Shown in pieces: positions 17,035 through 26,157 of a stretch of DNA of 64,000 bases. Every line of letters begins with the position of its first letter. The first letter of the stretch is position 1. The notes under the pieces are model-generated. The model made no database searches, was not told where the DNA came from, and saw only the letters and a program-made list of their open reading frames with translations. Source of the DNA: Flavobacterium oncorhynchi (GTDB taxonomy: Bacteria > Bacteroidota > Bacteroidia > Flavobacteriales > Flavobacteriaceae); NCBI RefSeq assembly GCF_002217355.1, contig NZ_MUHA01000028.1:1-64000 (forward strand), read 5' to 3'. A program made the position numbers and the translations under genes.

Positions 17035-19209
17035 TTAAAATGCCTGCGTAAAACTAACCGTCAAACGAGTACCATTTTCTTTAACATAATTCATATTGCT
17101 TGACTGCCATTGAGAGATAACAGAATAATAATCTTTGTTAAACAGATTTTCAACACCTAAACGAATAGTGCTTTTTTCTCTGAAAGTATAGCTTGAAGAA
17201 AGATTAAAAGCTGTGAACGATTTTATAGGACCAGTTCCGTAAGTATAGGCACCATTTACAGGTTCAAAACGATCTCTTCCTGGTGTATTTATCATTTGTA
17301 AATAGATCGACCAAGCTTCTAAAGGTCTGATAACAGTAAAGGCAGTAATTTTTGGCGGATTTATACGATCACCTCCTAAATACACTTTTTTGTCTGTAAG
17401 TTCTCTTTTTCCTTCAGTAAAAGAATAATTAGCGCCAATATCAATTTTAGAGTGAAGACGATATTTTGCCGACAGTTCAAAACCATAAATTTTCTCAGGC
17501 GAGCGCGAAATCTGCGGATTACCATCAATGTATACGTATGAAGCTCCCAATTTAGAAGTACTGTAATACACAGCGGCATCATAAGAAAGTTTTGCCCAAG
17601 CTCCAGAGAAACCAAATTCGTAATTGTTTGCCGTAACCGCTTTTATCGAAGTATTGTTTACCGTATTTTCTTTAGCAGCACGCAATACTAAACCTAAATC
17701 AGCAACACTAAAACTTTGAGAAAAACTTACAAAAGGTTTAAACAATGACCATTTTGTATAACGAAGACCTGCATTAAACATAAGCGCATTAAAATCCAGT
17801 TCTCCGCCATTTACGGCAATTCCGCCGCCTACGTAAGTACCGTTTACATAATTACGAATACCGATAGTAGTATAATCTGGCACATCAATATTTACGTTTT
17901 CAAGTCTTAAACCCGTTTTTAAAACCAAATTTGGTCCAAACATATTTTTAAGCTGGAAGTAAGGTGCTATGTTATTCATCTTCATTTCAGGAATTACTAA
18001 TCGTCCATCAGTAAGATGAGTATCAGTTATATCCGATAGAATATCTAAACCATAAGTTAAATTACCTGATATAAGAGAGCTGAATTCATATGGCGTATTT
18101 AAATTTAAACGAAAACCAAGTTTTTTGCTTTGAGTTGCAGGTTGTCCGTTGTTTTCAAAAAAATCACTGTAATTAATTAACGTAAGATAATCTTGAAAAT
18201 AAAGAGAAGCGTTAACATCCGTTTTTCCAATGAAGTTTTTTCCAATATAACTTAAACTTGCATTATGATTATACGGCGTTCCTTCAGGTTCTCCCGGACG
18301 TTGTCCTTTTACACCAATTGTCGGTGAATCAAAATTGCCATAAACACCAGCTTTAGCAACGTAATCTGTATGCTGTGTACTCTCGAAATAATTGTACATT
18401 AACTCTAAACGATTATTGGCATTAAAATCATAACCGACTTTTGCAAAAGCATTCCAATTTTTAAGATCGTTCATTCCGTATTCAGGAGAAAGAACACGCC
18501 CTTTGGCATCACGATAAAGTCCAGTTTCTTCATAACGTCCACTCACCACATAATCGAACTTTTTTATTTTTCCAGTAAACAACTGCGACACAAAGAAACC
18601 CGCAGTTTCAGCAGGTTTAACTAGAGAAAAAGCTGTTCCAGCCTCTGTTGATCCGCTTATTGCTTTGTCTGGATTTGATTTTTTAGTAATATAATTTATC
18701 AAACCGCCATCGGCACCATTACCATAAATAGCAGTTGCGCCTTTAATAACTTCTACGCGATCTAGAACAGTAGGATCTAGTGAGCGCATATCTTTGGCAC
18801 CATCTCTTAACGGTGTTGATTGCGGAATTCCATCAATCATAACCAAAACACGTCGACCGCGTAAGGTCTGACCCAAATTTTGAGTTCTATTAGTCGAAAA
18901 TCCCAAACCTGGTACTGTTGCTCCTAATATGTCGCTAAGATTTGAGCTTATGCTTAATTGTTGTTGAATTTGTTTTTTTGATAACAATGTTACCGATGAA
19001 GGAACCTCATCTAGAATTTCAGCCTTTCGAGATGCAGAAACGACAATTTCTTGCAATTCGTTATCCGCTTTCGATTTATCGTTTAAGATACTGTCTTGAC
19101 TTTTTGTGGTTTTGTCTTTTTCGTTGTTTGTATTGGTTTTAGAAATTTGTTGTGCAGAAAGTGTACTTATCGAAAAGAACACTAGTAGTAGAGTAGAAAA
19201 TTTTATCAT
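17035..19209 (-). CDS. TonB-dependent siderophore-type outer membrane receptor
   Basis: 724 residues. Signal peptide ends at LSAQ (about 20), then a short linker, a TonB box-like ELQEIVVSAS (about 52-61) and the plug domain (62-175) with QTLRGRRVLVMIDGIPQS and the plug end VEVIKGATAIYGNGADGGLI. The barrel follows and ends VSFTQAF with a terminal Phe. Unlike SusC it lacks the N-terminal carboxypeptidase-like domain, and the plug resembles hydroxamate receptors of the IutA/FecA group. It would import a ferric siderophore or related iron chelate with TonB-ExbBD. A TAnnTTTG box in reverse (CAAATATA, 19239-19246) lies 30 bases upstream. No clear Fur box seen. Confidence 0.93.
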   Translation of the reverse strand: MIKFSTLLLVFFSISTLSAQQISKTNTNNEKDKTTKSQDSILNDKSKADNELQEIVVSASRKAEILDEVPSSVTLLSKKQIQQQLSISSNLSDILGATVPGLGFSTNRTQNLGQTLRGRRVLVMIDGIPQSTPLRDGAKDMRSLDPTVLDRVEVIKGATAIYGNGADGGLINYITKKSNPDKAISGSTEAGTAFSLVKPAETAGFFVSQLFTGKIKKFDYVVSGRYEETGLYRDAKGRVLSPEYGMNDLKNWNAFAKVGYDFNANNRLELMYNYFESTQHTDYVAKAGVYGNFDSPTIGVKGQRPGEPEGTPYNHNASLSYIGKNFIGKTDVNASLYFQDYLTLINYSDFFENNGQPATQSKKLGFRLNLNTPYEFSSLISGNLTYGLDILSDITDTHLTDGRLVIPEMKMNNIAPYFQLKNMFGPNLVLKTGLRLENVNIDVPDYTTIGIRNYVNGTYVGGGIAVNGGELDFNALMFNAGLRYTKWSLFKPFVSFSQSFSVADLGLVLRAAKENTVNNTSIKAVTANNYEFGFSGAWAKLSYDAAVYYSTSKLGASYVYIDGNPQISRSPEKIYGFELSAKYRLHSKIDIGANYSFTEGKRELTDKKVYLGGDRINPPKITAFTVIRPLEAWSIYLQMINTPGRDRFEPVNGAYTYGTGPIKSFTAFNLSSSYTFREKSTIRLGVENLFNKDYYSVISQWQSSNMNYVKENGTRLTVSFTQAF

Positions 19210-19554
19210 TGTTTATTTAGACTTAATTAAAACAAGTGCAAATATATGGAATGTAATAAGATCTAAAGCTTTATATCCGTATTGTTTCTCTGTAAATTAG
19301 CGTTATTGGCAGAAAAATTTTTGAAAAACTACTTGTTAGACGGATCTAGTTTTATTGCTTTATGGACTGTTTTTATTTTTTCTAAAACTTGCTTTCTTTT
19401 CTAAACGTTTTATTTAAGATATTTTCTAAGTTGAAGTTTTAATGTTAATATGTTAGTAAATAATGATTTATATCTGTTTTTTTAACAGAACAAAAAATAA
19501 AAATTTTCTACATTTGATAGGAATTGAATCTTTATTAATTTAAAAATATTTACG
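19210..19554. other. Divergent intergenic region with promoter boxes
   Basis: About 345 bases between the receptor (minus) and a small gene (plus). CAAATATA at 19239 is a reverse-strand -7 box for the receptor. TACATTTG at 19509-19516 is a plus-strand -7 box for the gene at 19555. Neither has a good TTG at the right distance. No Fur-like 19-bp dyad is apparent. Confidence 0.45.
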
Positions 19555-19803
19555 ATGGAGAAAGCTATAAAACTAAAAGTCCGCAAAGAGTTGAATAGTC
19601 AACAACAGTTGAATATAATTAAATTAAAAGGAAGTTTAATTACTAAGGGCTATACAGAAATTATACATATTCTGGATCAAGATGATGAGTTTCATATCAA
19701 CTCTTTTGAAACTCCTGTTGAAACAAAAATGGAAGTTCAGGAATTTATTAATGCATTTATAATTAAAGAGAATCTGGCAGATACAATATCACTTTTTAGA
19801 TAA
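19555..19803 (+). CDS. Small hypothetical protein
   Basis: 82 residues, soluble, mixed charge, with no signal peptide or cysteine. The order strand-helix-strand-helix is suggested by IKLKVRKELNSQQQLNIIKLKG, YTEIIHILDQDDEFHI and a terminal helix VQEFINAFIIKENLA. I do not recognise it. It is transcribed toward the phosphoethanolamine transferase gene, 106 bases ahead of its ATG, and has its own -7 box, so it may be the first gene of that unit. Confidence 0.55.
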   Translation: MEKAIKLKVRKELNSQQQLNIIKLKGSLITKGYTEIIHILDQDDEFHINSFETPVETKMEVQEFINAFIIKENLADTISLFR

Positions 19804-19909
19804 GTAATATTGATGACAAAATTTAACTTATATAGTCATAATAAGCTGTTATTATATGAAATTATCTTGCAGATAACAGTTGTTTTACTATGCAAAACTA
19901 TGGCAGTTC

Positions 19910-21430
19910 ATGTTTAAAAAGAATTGGAGAATAACGCATTTTGTTCTTCTTATAAGTTTCTTAAATTTTCTTCTTTTTCATTTACCATTCTATGTTTATG
20001 TCTTTAATAACGTTGATTATAAAAGCATGAATGGCATAATTTTGATTGTAAGTATAATAGTTTTAATGTTGGTTTTAAATGCGTTTGTTTTTTATCTGAT
20101 ATTTTCTATTTCTCAATTTATTGGAAAAATGCTGTCGGTTTTATTCTTTATAATCAATTCTATAGCGCTTTACTTTATTAATACTTATCATGTTATCATA
20201 GATGAAAGTATGATTGGTAACGTTCTCAATACCAATTATGAAGAATCGAGCAGTTTTTTTTCGATTAAATTGGTTTTATATATTGTTTTACTTGGGATAA
20301 TTCCAAGTATCTATATCATTAAAGCCAAAATAATAAAGAAAACGTGGAAGAAATTTTTAACCATTTCTTCTCTTACGTTATTATTTATTGCGGTTTTAAT
20401 ATTTGCCAATGCAAGCAATTGGTTGTGGATTGATAAAAACTCCAAACAATTAGGAGGTCTGGCAATGCCTTGGTCATATTCTGTAAATACATCACTTTTT
20501 TATATCCATAAACACAAAAAGAATCAAAAGGAAATTTTACTGCCAAATGCTGTACTAAAAGACAATCAGAAAGCGGTTGTGGTTTTAGTAATAGGAGAAT
20601 CAGCAAGAAGTCAGAATTTCTCTTTATATGGCTACAAGAAAAATACAAATCCGCTGCTTTCTAAAACACAGAACGTATTTCATTTTAACGCTGTTTCTTG
20701 TGCAACTTATACAACTGCTGGTGTAAAATGTATTCTAGAACATACAAATAGTGATGCTTTTTATGAGATACTGCCTAATTATTTATACAGAAATAATGTT
20801 GAAGTTATCTGGAGAACTACCAATTGGGGCGAACCTCCGGTACATATTGAAAAGTATCAAAACAGAGATGTTTTAAGAAAGGATTGTAAAGGAGCAGTGT
20901 GCAATTATGATGAGGTACTTTTAACTGGATTAAAAGAACAGATAGTATCCAGCAAGAAAAATAAAGTATTGATAGTATTGCATACAAGTATAAGTCATGG
21001 ACCTGCTTACAGTAAAAAATATCCGTCTCAATTTGAGACTTTCAAACCTGTTTGCAATAGTGTCGAATTAGGAAAATGTTCTCAAGAGGAGCTTATCAAC
21101 GCTTATGACAATACTATAGTTTACACAGATTATATTTTGCATCGTGTAATTGAAGATTTAAAACAACTGAAAGAGTATAAAAGCACGATGATTTTCGTTT
21201 CGGATCATGGAGAATCTTTAGGTGAAAAAAATCTATATATGCATGGAGTTCCTATAAGTTTTGCGCCAAAAGAGCAATATGAAATTCCTTTTATTGTATG
21301 GGTATCTGATCATTCAAGAGAACTAAAGACGAATAAAACGCTGACTCAAAATCATGTGTTTCATAGCGTTTTAAACTTTTTAAGTATTGAAAGTCCTATT
21401 TACAATGAGGAAATGAATGTTTATAAGTAG
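19910..21430 (+). CDS. Phosphoethanolamine transferase (EptA/MCR-type, lipid A)
   Basis: 507 residues from the ATG at 19910; the frame extends 30 bases further to a TTG. Five membrane helices (about 10-180) precede the periplasmic sulfatase-fold domain. Active-site landmarks of the family are all present: Glu230 in GESARSQNFSLYGY (metal ligand), the nucleophile block SCATYTTAGVKC with Thr268 aligned to the catalytic Thr and Cys264/Cys274 placed ten apart as in the conserved disulfide, SDHGES with Asp432/His433, and His445 in LYMHGVP. It adds phosphoethanolamine to lipid A (or another envelope glycolipid), lowering negative charge and polymyxin-type peptide binding. A CPBP protease gene follows after about 90 bases. 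Confidence 0.93.
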   Translation: MFKKNWRITHFVLLISFLNFLLFHLPFYVYVFNNVDYKSMNGIILIVSIIVLMLVLNAFVFYLIFSISQFIGKMLSVLFFIINSIALYFINTYHVIIDESMIGNVLNTNYEESSSFFSIKLVLYIVLLGIIPSIYIIKAKIIKKTWKKFLTISSLTLLFIAVLIFANASNWLWIDKNSKQLGGLAMPWSYSVNTSLFYIHKHKKNQKEILLPNAVLKDNQKAVVVLVIGESARSQNFSLYGYKKNTNPLLSKTQNVFHFNAVSCATYTTAGVKCILEHTNSDAFYEILPNYLYRNNVEVIWRTTNWGEPPVHIEKYQNRDVLRKDCKGAVCNYDEVLLTGLKEQIVSSKKNKVLIVLHTSISHGPAYSKKYPSQFETFKPVCNSVELGKCSQEELINAYDNTIVYTDYILHRVIEDLKQLKEYKSTMIFVSDHGESLGEKNLYMHGVPISFAPKEQYEIPFIVWVSDHSRELKTNKTLTQNHVFHSVLNFLSIESPIYNEEMNVYK

Positions 21431-21517
21431 CTGCAATTCTTTAAGGAAGAGTTTTAGAATTATTGATTTAGTTTATTTGTAAAGAAAGTTTTATAGTATT
21501 AACTTAAAAATAAAGTT

Positions 21518-22309
21518 ATGACTGCATCAAAAGCATCTGTAAAGTATCTTTTTTCTATTGGCAGAGTCTTACTCTTTTATATTTGTAGTGTTGTAATTTT
21601 TGCCACTTGCTCGGGAGCAGTCAAAAACGTTTATTTTGGGGATCATTTATCTTTTCTAGCTTCTTCAATATTAACTTTTTTATTAGTAATTGGATTTGCT
21701 AAATGGGAAAAACTTTCATTAAAAGATATTGGATTAAAGATTGATCGAGGCAGTTTTCTTCGTTTTTCAGGCGGTTTTGTAATTGGCTGTGTAATGGTAG
21801 TGGTTCAAGCCATTATTATTTCAAGTTTTGCCAAAGTGAAGTTTTCTTTAACTTTTGATATTCAATTAATAAATGTAATTACTTCATTGATACTCTATTT
21901 TTTGATCGCCTGTAGAGAAGAGTTGGTTTTTCGCAGTTACAGTTTAAGAAGTTTAGCTTATTCAATAAATGCTGCAAAGGCATTAGTGATCATTACTATT
22001 ATTTTTATTATAGAGCATGTGATTGGTGGATCATCTTGGAAAATGGCAATTTTAGGATCTGGTTTTGGAGGAGTTTTATTTGGTTTGTCGGCCTTGAAAT
22101 CAAAAGGTTTGGCATTGCCTTTGGGACTTCATTTTTCATGGAATGCTGCTCAATGGCTGTTGGGATTTAAAAACAATACAGGCGTTTGGAGAGAGATTGT
22201 AGAGAAAGGGCAGGAATCTCATGCCGAAAATATTGGACTGGCAGGATTTATTTTTGTTATGAGCGTTTCAATTGCAGCAATATGGTTTTTTTATAAAGGA
22301 AGAGAGTAA
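21518..22309 (+). CDS. CPBP family intramembrane metalloprotease
   Basis: 263 residues with about eight membrane helices. The three motifs of the CAAX-protease/bacteriocin-processing (CPBP, Abi) family are visible: REELVFRSY with Glu134/Glu135, EHVIGG with His167, and LHFSWNAAQW with His205 and Asn209. The family cleaves prenylated or membrane-embedded substrates; in bacteria members serve in bacteriocin immunity, regulated proteolysis or with no known substrate. Located just after the lipid A transferase gene, with no bacteriocin gene nearby. Confidence 0.92.
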   Translation: MTASKASVKYLFSIGRVLLFYICSVVIFATCSGAVKNVYFGDHLSFLASSILTFLLVIGFAKWEKLSLKDIGLKIDRGSFLRFSGGFVIGCVMVVVQAIIISSFAKVKFSLTFDIQLINVITSLILYFLIACREELVFRSYSLRSLAYSINAAKALVIITIIFIIEHVIGGSSWKMAILGSGFGGVLFGLSALKSKGLALPLGLHFSWNAAQWLLGFKNNTGVWREIVEKGQESHAENIGLAGFIFVMSVSIAAIWFFYKGRE

Positions 22310-22336
22310 TAGCAAGATATTTAAATCAGAATAATT

Positions 22337-22807
22337 TTAGATGAATGATATTCCAAAACTACCGCAGATATCCAAAACTTTCTCCATATCAGGAGGCCCG
22401 GCAGGCAGTCGATTAAGTTGTATAAACATCTCTTCGATTCCAGAAGGGATTATTGTAACTATGGCTTTGGCATTTTGTTCTCCTACAACTCTAAATGAAT
22501 GCGGTATTTTGCGTGGCAGAAAAATAGTATCGCCTGCTTTTAATAGGTTTGTATTGCCTTCTACAATAAATTCCATTTCTCCTTCGAGTATTCGAAATAC
22601 TTCATCTTCATTTGTATGCACGTGTAAGGGTATACCAACTCCAGGCGGATTATTGTTTTCAAATATGGTAAACTTTCCAGCGGTGTCTTTGCCCGAAAGC
22701 TTTATTGTTTGAATATCTCCGAGAATATTTTGATATAAACCTTGTTCAGCAGTTATGATTTTTGCAGGCGGTGGAGCAGTTTCGTCAATAAGATTATCTT
22801 TTGCCAT
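22337..22807 (-). CDS. Cupin domain protein
   Basis: 156 residues, single cupin barrel. Motif 1 is read as GIPLHVHTNEDEVFRILEGEMEF (G-x5-H-x-H-x3,4-E-x6-G) and motif 2 as GDTIFLPRKIPHSFRV (G-x5-P-x-G/K-x2-H), giving a three-His/one-Glu metal site. The general shape fits quercetinase- or isomerase-like mononuclear metalloenzymes, but the substrate cannot be told. It follows the DUF1254 gene on the same strand after 12 bases, so it is its operon partner. Confidence 0.9.
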   Translation of the reverse strand: MAKDNLIDETAPPPAKIITAEQGLYQNILGDIQTIKLSGKDTAGKFTIFENNNPPGVGIPLHVHTNEDEVFRILEGEMEFIVEGNTNLLKAGDTIFLPRKIPHSFRVVGEQNAKAIVTIIPSGIEEMFIQLNRLPAGPPDMEKVLDICGSFGISFI

Positions 22808-22819
22808 AAATTTATCAGA

Positions 22820-24226
22820 TTATTTTTTTACAATTTCAGGTAAAGGCATTTTCCAAATGTTGTTAAGCACATCAGATTCTGGGCCGTAAATTCTCATAAC
22901 AAACATGAAGTTTTCATCTTTAGGAGTAGGGAGCCAGTTACTTTCTTTGTCTTTTCCGGGTGAAGTGTGCTGCATATAAATAATCAAATCTCCATTTGCT
23001 TCATATTTTAAACCTTTAGTTTTGTTACCAATCGAATATCTATTGATTGAGTTTGGAACAAGAAAACGTTTTGGCAGATTGTACATAGTTATACTCCAAA
23101 AGTATTTTGCTTTTGGCAGTTGATCCTTGCTGAATTTTATCACATAATTATTTTTTCCTAAAAGCGGTTGATTGTTTTTATCATTACTGCTTCCAGTATA
23201 AACCGCTTCTTCTTTTGTATTTCCATAAATTCCTGCAGCGGCGGCAACTGCTCGGGTTAGATAATTGTTTTTAAGCTCGGCACGAGTACCAAAAAGATTT
23301 GCAAAATCGGTTACAGTATTTAAGTTTGATTCTAGTTCTTGTTTTGCTTCTGCAATTCCTTTTTCTATCGCTTTAATAGTCTCTGGCGGATATTTAGAGC
23401 TGTCAAAAGGAGTTCCCGGTACAATTCCAATTTGGGCAAAACGGGCTCTAAGTTCTTTTTCACTGCTGTCTTCACTGGTATATTGTAATAATGAATTTAA
23501 TACATTGATAAACTGTGGAGAGCTGTAATCACTTTCTTTCCAAGTTGGAAGCGGTAAATTGTATTTTTTTACTTCTGGAGCTGCGCTTTGTGTAAATTGA
23601 TGAAGCGGGATTAACTTATATTGCGCCTGAATTTTTTTAAGATTAGATACATCTGATGGATCATGAAGCTGAGTGCGTCCAACAAGAAAAATTAAATTTG
23701 TTTCAGAACGTAAAACCTTATTGATGCCTTTTGGAGTTTCGCCTTTCCAATCTGGTCCTGCAATTAGATATTTTCCTGGATTATTTCCAGTAGTTCTTGA
23801 TCCAATGTATTCATAATTAAAAGTATATAAATCTACAAACTGCATTACATAATACCTGTCGTTTTCTATTTTTGGAACTTCCATAACAACCGGTTCATTC
23901 GAAACATCAATGGCAGCCATTGAATATGGAGTGTCATTATTTATTGTTATTACCAAAGTATCTGCAGGAGTTGCACTCATGGCAAAGCTTTTAAATTTGT
24001 TAAAGCCCACATACTCTTTTGCCTCTTTATTTAAGGCACTTGCATAAATAGTTTTATAATTATAGAATATAGGATACCCGTAAATCCATGCTTCTTTTGC
24101 AATAGCAGTTATTGAATCAGATGAGACTGCTGCATCAGTACTATCTTGTTTATCGTTTGAGGCGTTTTTTTTGCAGCCAGTAAACACTAAAAGAGAAATG
24201 ATAATAAAAGCAGTTAGATTTTTCAT
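22820..24226 (-). CDS. DUF1254/DUF1214 domain lipoprotein (second copy)
   Basis: 468 residues from the ATG at 24226; the frame also opens with TTG two codons earlier. Signal peptide with lipobox (LVFTGC, about Cys18). DUF1254 part about 40-200 (EAWIYGYPIFYNYKTIY, NNDTPYSMAAIDV) and DUF1214 part about 340-465 (FSITMYNLP near its start, FMFVMRIYGPESD near its end). It is paralogous to the lipoprotein at 14545 but here teams with a cupin rather than an outer-membrane barrel. Activity unknown. Confidence 0.92.
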   Translation of the reverse strand: MKNLTAFIIISLLVFTGCKKNASNDKQDSTDAAVSSDSITAIAKEAWIYGYPIFYNYKTIYASALNKEAKEYVGFNKFKSFAMSATPADTLVITINNDTPYSMAAIDVSNEPVVMEVPKIENDRYYVMQFVDLYTFNYEYIGSRTTGNNPGKYLIAGPDWKGETPKGINKVLRSETNLIFLVGRTQLHDPSDVSNLKKIQAQYKLIPLHQFTQSAAPEVKKYNLPLPTWKESDYSSPQFINVLNSLLQYTSEDSSEKELRARFAQIGIVPGTPFDSSKYPPETIKAIEKGIAEAKQELESNLNTVTDFANLFGTRAELKNNYLTRAVAAAAGIYGNTKEEAVYTGSSNDKNNQPLLGKNNYVIKFSKDQLPKAKYFWSITMYNLPKRFLVPNSINRYSIGNKTKGLKYEANGDLIIYMQHTSPGKDKESNWLPTPKDENFMFVMRIYGPESDVLNNIWKMPLPEIVKK

Positions 24227-24310
24227 AATCAAGCAGTTTGTTTATAAATAAATTATTTCCTGATTTTAAAATTAGAATTTAAACGAAAAATTTCAACTTT
24301 TTTAGATACA

Positions 24311-24344
24311 AATATGGTTGCAACTTATAAGTTGCAACCATATT
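24311..24344. repeat. 34-bp perfect palindrome
   Basis: Half-site AATATGGTTGCAACTTA (24311-24327) is followed at once by its exact reverse complement, giving a 34-base perfect palindrome with no loop. It lies between the divergent DUF1254 (minus) and permease (plus) starts and has no T tract, so it is not a typical terminator. It could be an operator for a dimeric regulator or a cruciform/RNA stem. Confidence 0.85.
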
Positions 24345-24532
24345 CTCTATTAATCTCCAATAAAAGAATTAATCGACAGTTTAAATACTATCGATAATCG
24401 GAAAAAAAAGTTGAATTGTGTCGTAAAGTTGTCGTGAAGCCGAAGACTTCAGAATGTAAGACAAGCTAATAGAACTTTTTAGTATAGTGTATCCTTTGTA
24501 CGATTCCTTTTTTAACTTATCTTCGCTCTTTA

Positions 24533-24540
24533 TACATTTG
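24533..24540 (+). promoter_or_regulatory. Promoter -7 box for the amino-acid permease
   Basis: TACATTTG matches TAnnTTTG and lies 34 bases before the GTG start. No TTG at the proper -33 distance. The rest of the 24227-24573 intergenic stretch holds only the 34-bp palindrome. Confidence 0.5.
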
Positions 24541-24573
24541 TGAGTACATTTAACTCATTTTAAAATTTAATTT

Positions 24574-25995
24574 GTGAAACAAAAACAAGAAACTGCAGAA
24601 GATAATCAGCTTAAACGCGGACTTACTAACCGTCACATTCAGTTAATTGCCTTAGGAGGATCAATAGGAACAGGTCTTTTCTTAGGAATTGGTCCAGCGG
24701 CCGTATTAGCAGGGCCGTCTGTTATTTTAGGATATGCTGTTGCCGGAATTATCGCTTTTTTTATTATGAGACAACTTGGCGAAATGGTTGTCGAAGAACC
24801 TGTATCAGGAAGCTTTAGCCACTTTGCTTATAAATATTGCGGTTCATTTGCGGGTTTTGCATCTGGTTGGAATTATTGGATTTTGTATATTTTAGTCAGC
24901 ATGGCTGAACTTACCGCCATTGGTGTTTATGTACAGTTTTGGTGGCCGGAAATTCCGCTTTGGGCATCCAGCTTGTTTTTCTTCTTAGTTATTAATGCTT
25001 TGAATTTTGCTTCGGTAAAAGTGTACGGAGAAACTGAATTTTGGTTTTCAATCATAAAAGTTGTCGCAATTATTGCCATGATTCTTTTTGGTACTTATTT
25101 GCTTATAAGCGGTACAGGAGGAGAACATGCAACGATTCATAATTTATATAACGATGGCGGATTCTTCCCAAAAGGTTTCTTTGAAAAAACTACTGATGGC
25201 AGTTTTCAAGGTTTATTAGCAGCAATGGCTTTAATTATGTTCTCGTTTGGAGGTTTAGAACTTATTGGAATTACCGCTGCTGAGGCAGAAAATCCAGAAA
25301 AAAACATTCCAAAAGCAACCAATCAGGTTATTTATAGAATCCTTATATTTTATGTTGGAGCATTGGTTATTTTATTTGCTTTATCACCGTGGAGACAAAT
25401 TACTACAGACAGCAGCCCGTTTGTAATGGTTTTTCAAAATTTAAACGGAATGGAGTTTGAGCTGTTTGGCAATAAAATATATTTTACAAAACTTATAGCC
25501 AATGTGCTTAATTTAATTGTATTAACCGCTGCTTTATCAGTTTACAATAGCAGTGTTTATAGTAATTCACGTATGTTATACGGTTTAGCAGATCAGGGCA
25601 GTGCTCCTAGGTTTTTAAAGAAACTAAACAAACAATCAGTGCCTGTTAATGCTATTTTAATTTCTTCATGCTTTGCCGCAATCTGTATTTTAATAAATAA
25701 AATAATCCCCGAAGAAGCGTTTAGTATTTTAATGTCTCTAGTAGTGTCTTGTTTAGTTATTAACTGGGTAATGATTTCTTATACACACCTGCAATTTAGA
25801 CTTGCGAAAGACAAGGAGAGTACAAAAACTAAGTTTCCGTCAATATTTTATCCAGTAAGTAATTACATCTGTTTCGTGTTTTTATTGGGAATTTTATTCA
25901 TCATGTGGATGACTAATATGAAATTGTCTGTAGAATTAATTCCTATTTGGCTGGGTATACTTTTTGTATTTTACAAAGTTTTTAAAACAAAATAA
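24574..25995 (+). CDS. Amino acid permease (APC family, AroP/GABA-permease group)
   Basis: 473 residues with twelve membrane helices. The first helix carries the substrate-binding signature ALGGSIGTGLFLG of the APC superfamily; further family marks are GEMVVEEPVSGSFSHFAYKY and ITAAEAENPEKNIPKA. It imports an amino acid by proton symport; aromatic amino acids or GABA are likely from the subfamily motif, but the substrate cannot be fixed. The start is a GTG (24574) with no in-frame ATG at that spot. Stands alone, with a -7 box upstream. Confidence 0.93.
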   Translation: MKQKQETAEDNQLKRGLTNRHIQLIALGGSIGTGLFLGIGPAAVLAGPSVILGYAVAGIIAFFIMRQLGEMVVEEPVSGSFSHFAYKYCGSFAGFASGWNYWILYILVSMAELTAIGVYVQFWWPEIPLWASSLFFFLVINALNFASVKVYGETEFWFSIIKVVAIIAMILFGTYLLISGTGGEHATIHNLYNDGGFFPKGFFEKTTDGSFQGLLAAMALIMFSFGGLELIGITAAEAENPEKNIPKATNQVIYRILIFYVGALVILFALSPWRQITTDSSPFVMVFQNLNGMEFELFGNKIYFTKLIANVLNLIVLTAALSVYNSSVYSNSRMLYGLADQGSAPRFLKKLNKQSVPVNAILISSCFAAICILINKIIPEEAFSILMSLVVSCLVINWVMISYTHLQFRLAKDKESTKTKFPSIFYPVSNYICFVFLLGILFIMWMTNMKLSVELIPIWLGILFVFYKVFKTK

Positions 25996-26041
25996 TAAAG
26001 CAGCTTTTACTGCATTATTATTGTATAGCCAATATTATTTA

Positions 26042-26139
26042 AACACATAGAAACATAGTTATTTCTTTATCTAAAAAAAGAAAATTAAAAGAAACTCGTT
26101 TCTAACACATAGTCCCGATTGCTGTCGGGACTATGTGTT
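26042..26139. repeat. Intergenic repeat with CACATAG arms
   Basis: AACACATAG occurs at 26042 and 26104, and a strong hairpin is formed by AACACATAGTCCCGA (26104-26118) and TCGGGACTATGTGTT (26125-26139). It ends 18 bases before the DUF1826 start. A related pair of arms is at 63160-63239. It looks like a dispersed intergenic palindrome of this genome; it could also act as terminator for the permease gene. Confidence 0.55.
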
Positions 26140-26157
26140 TAAAAATAATAACATACC

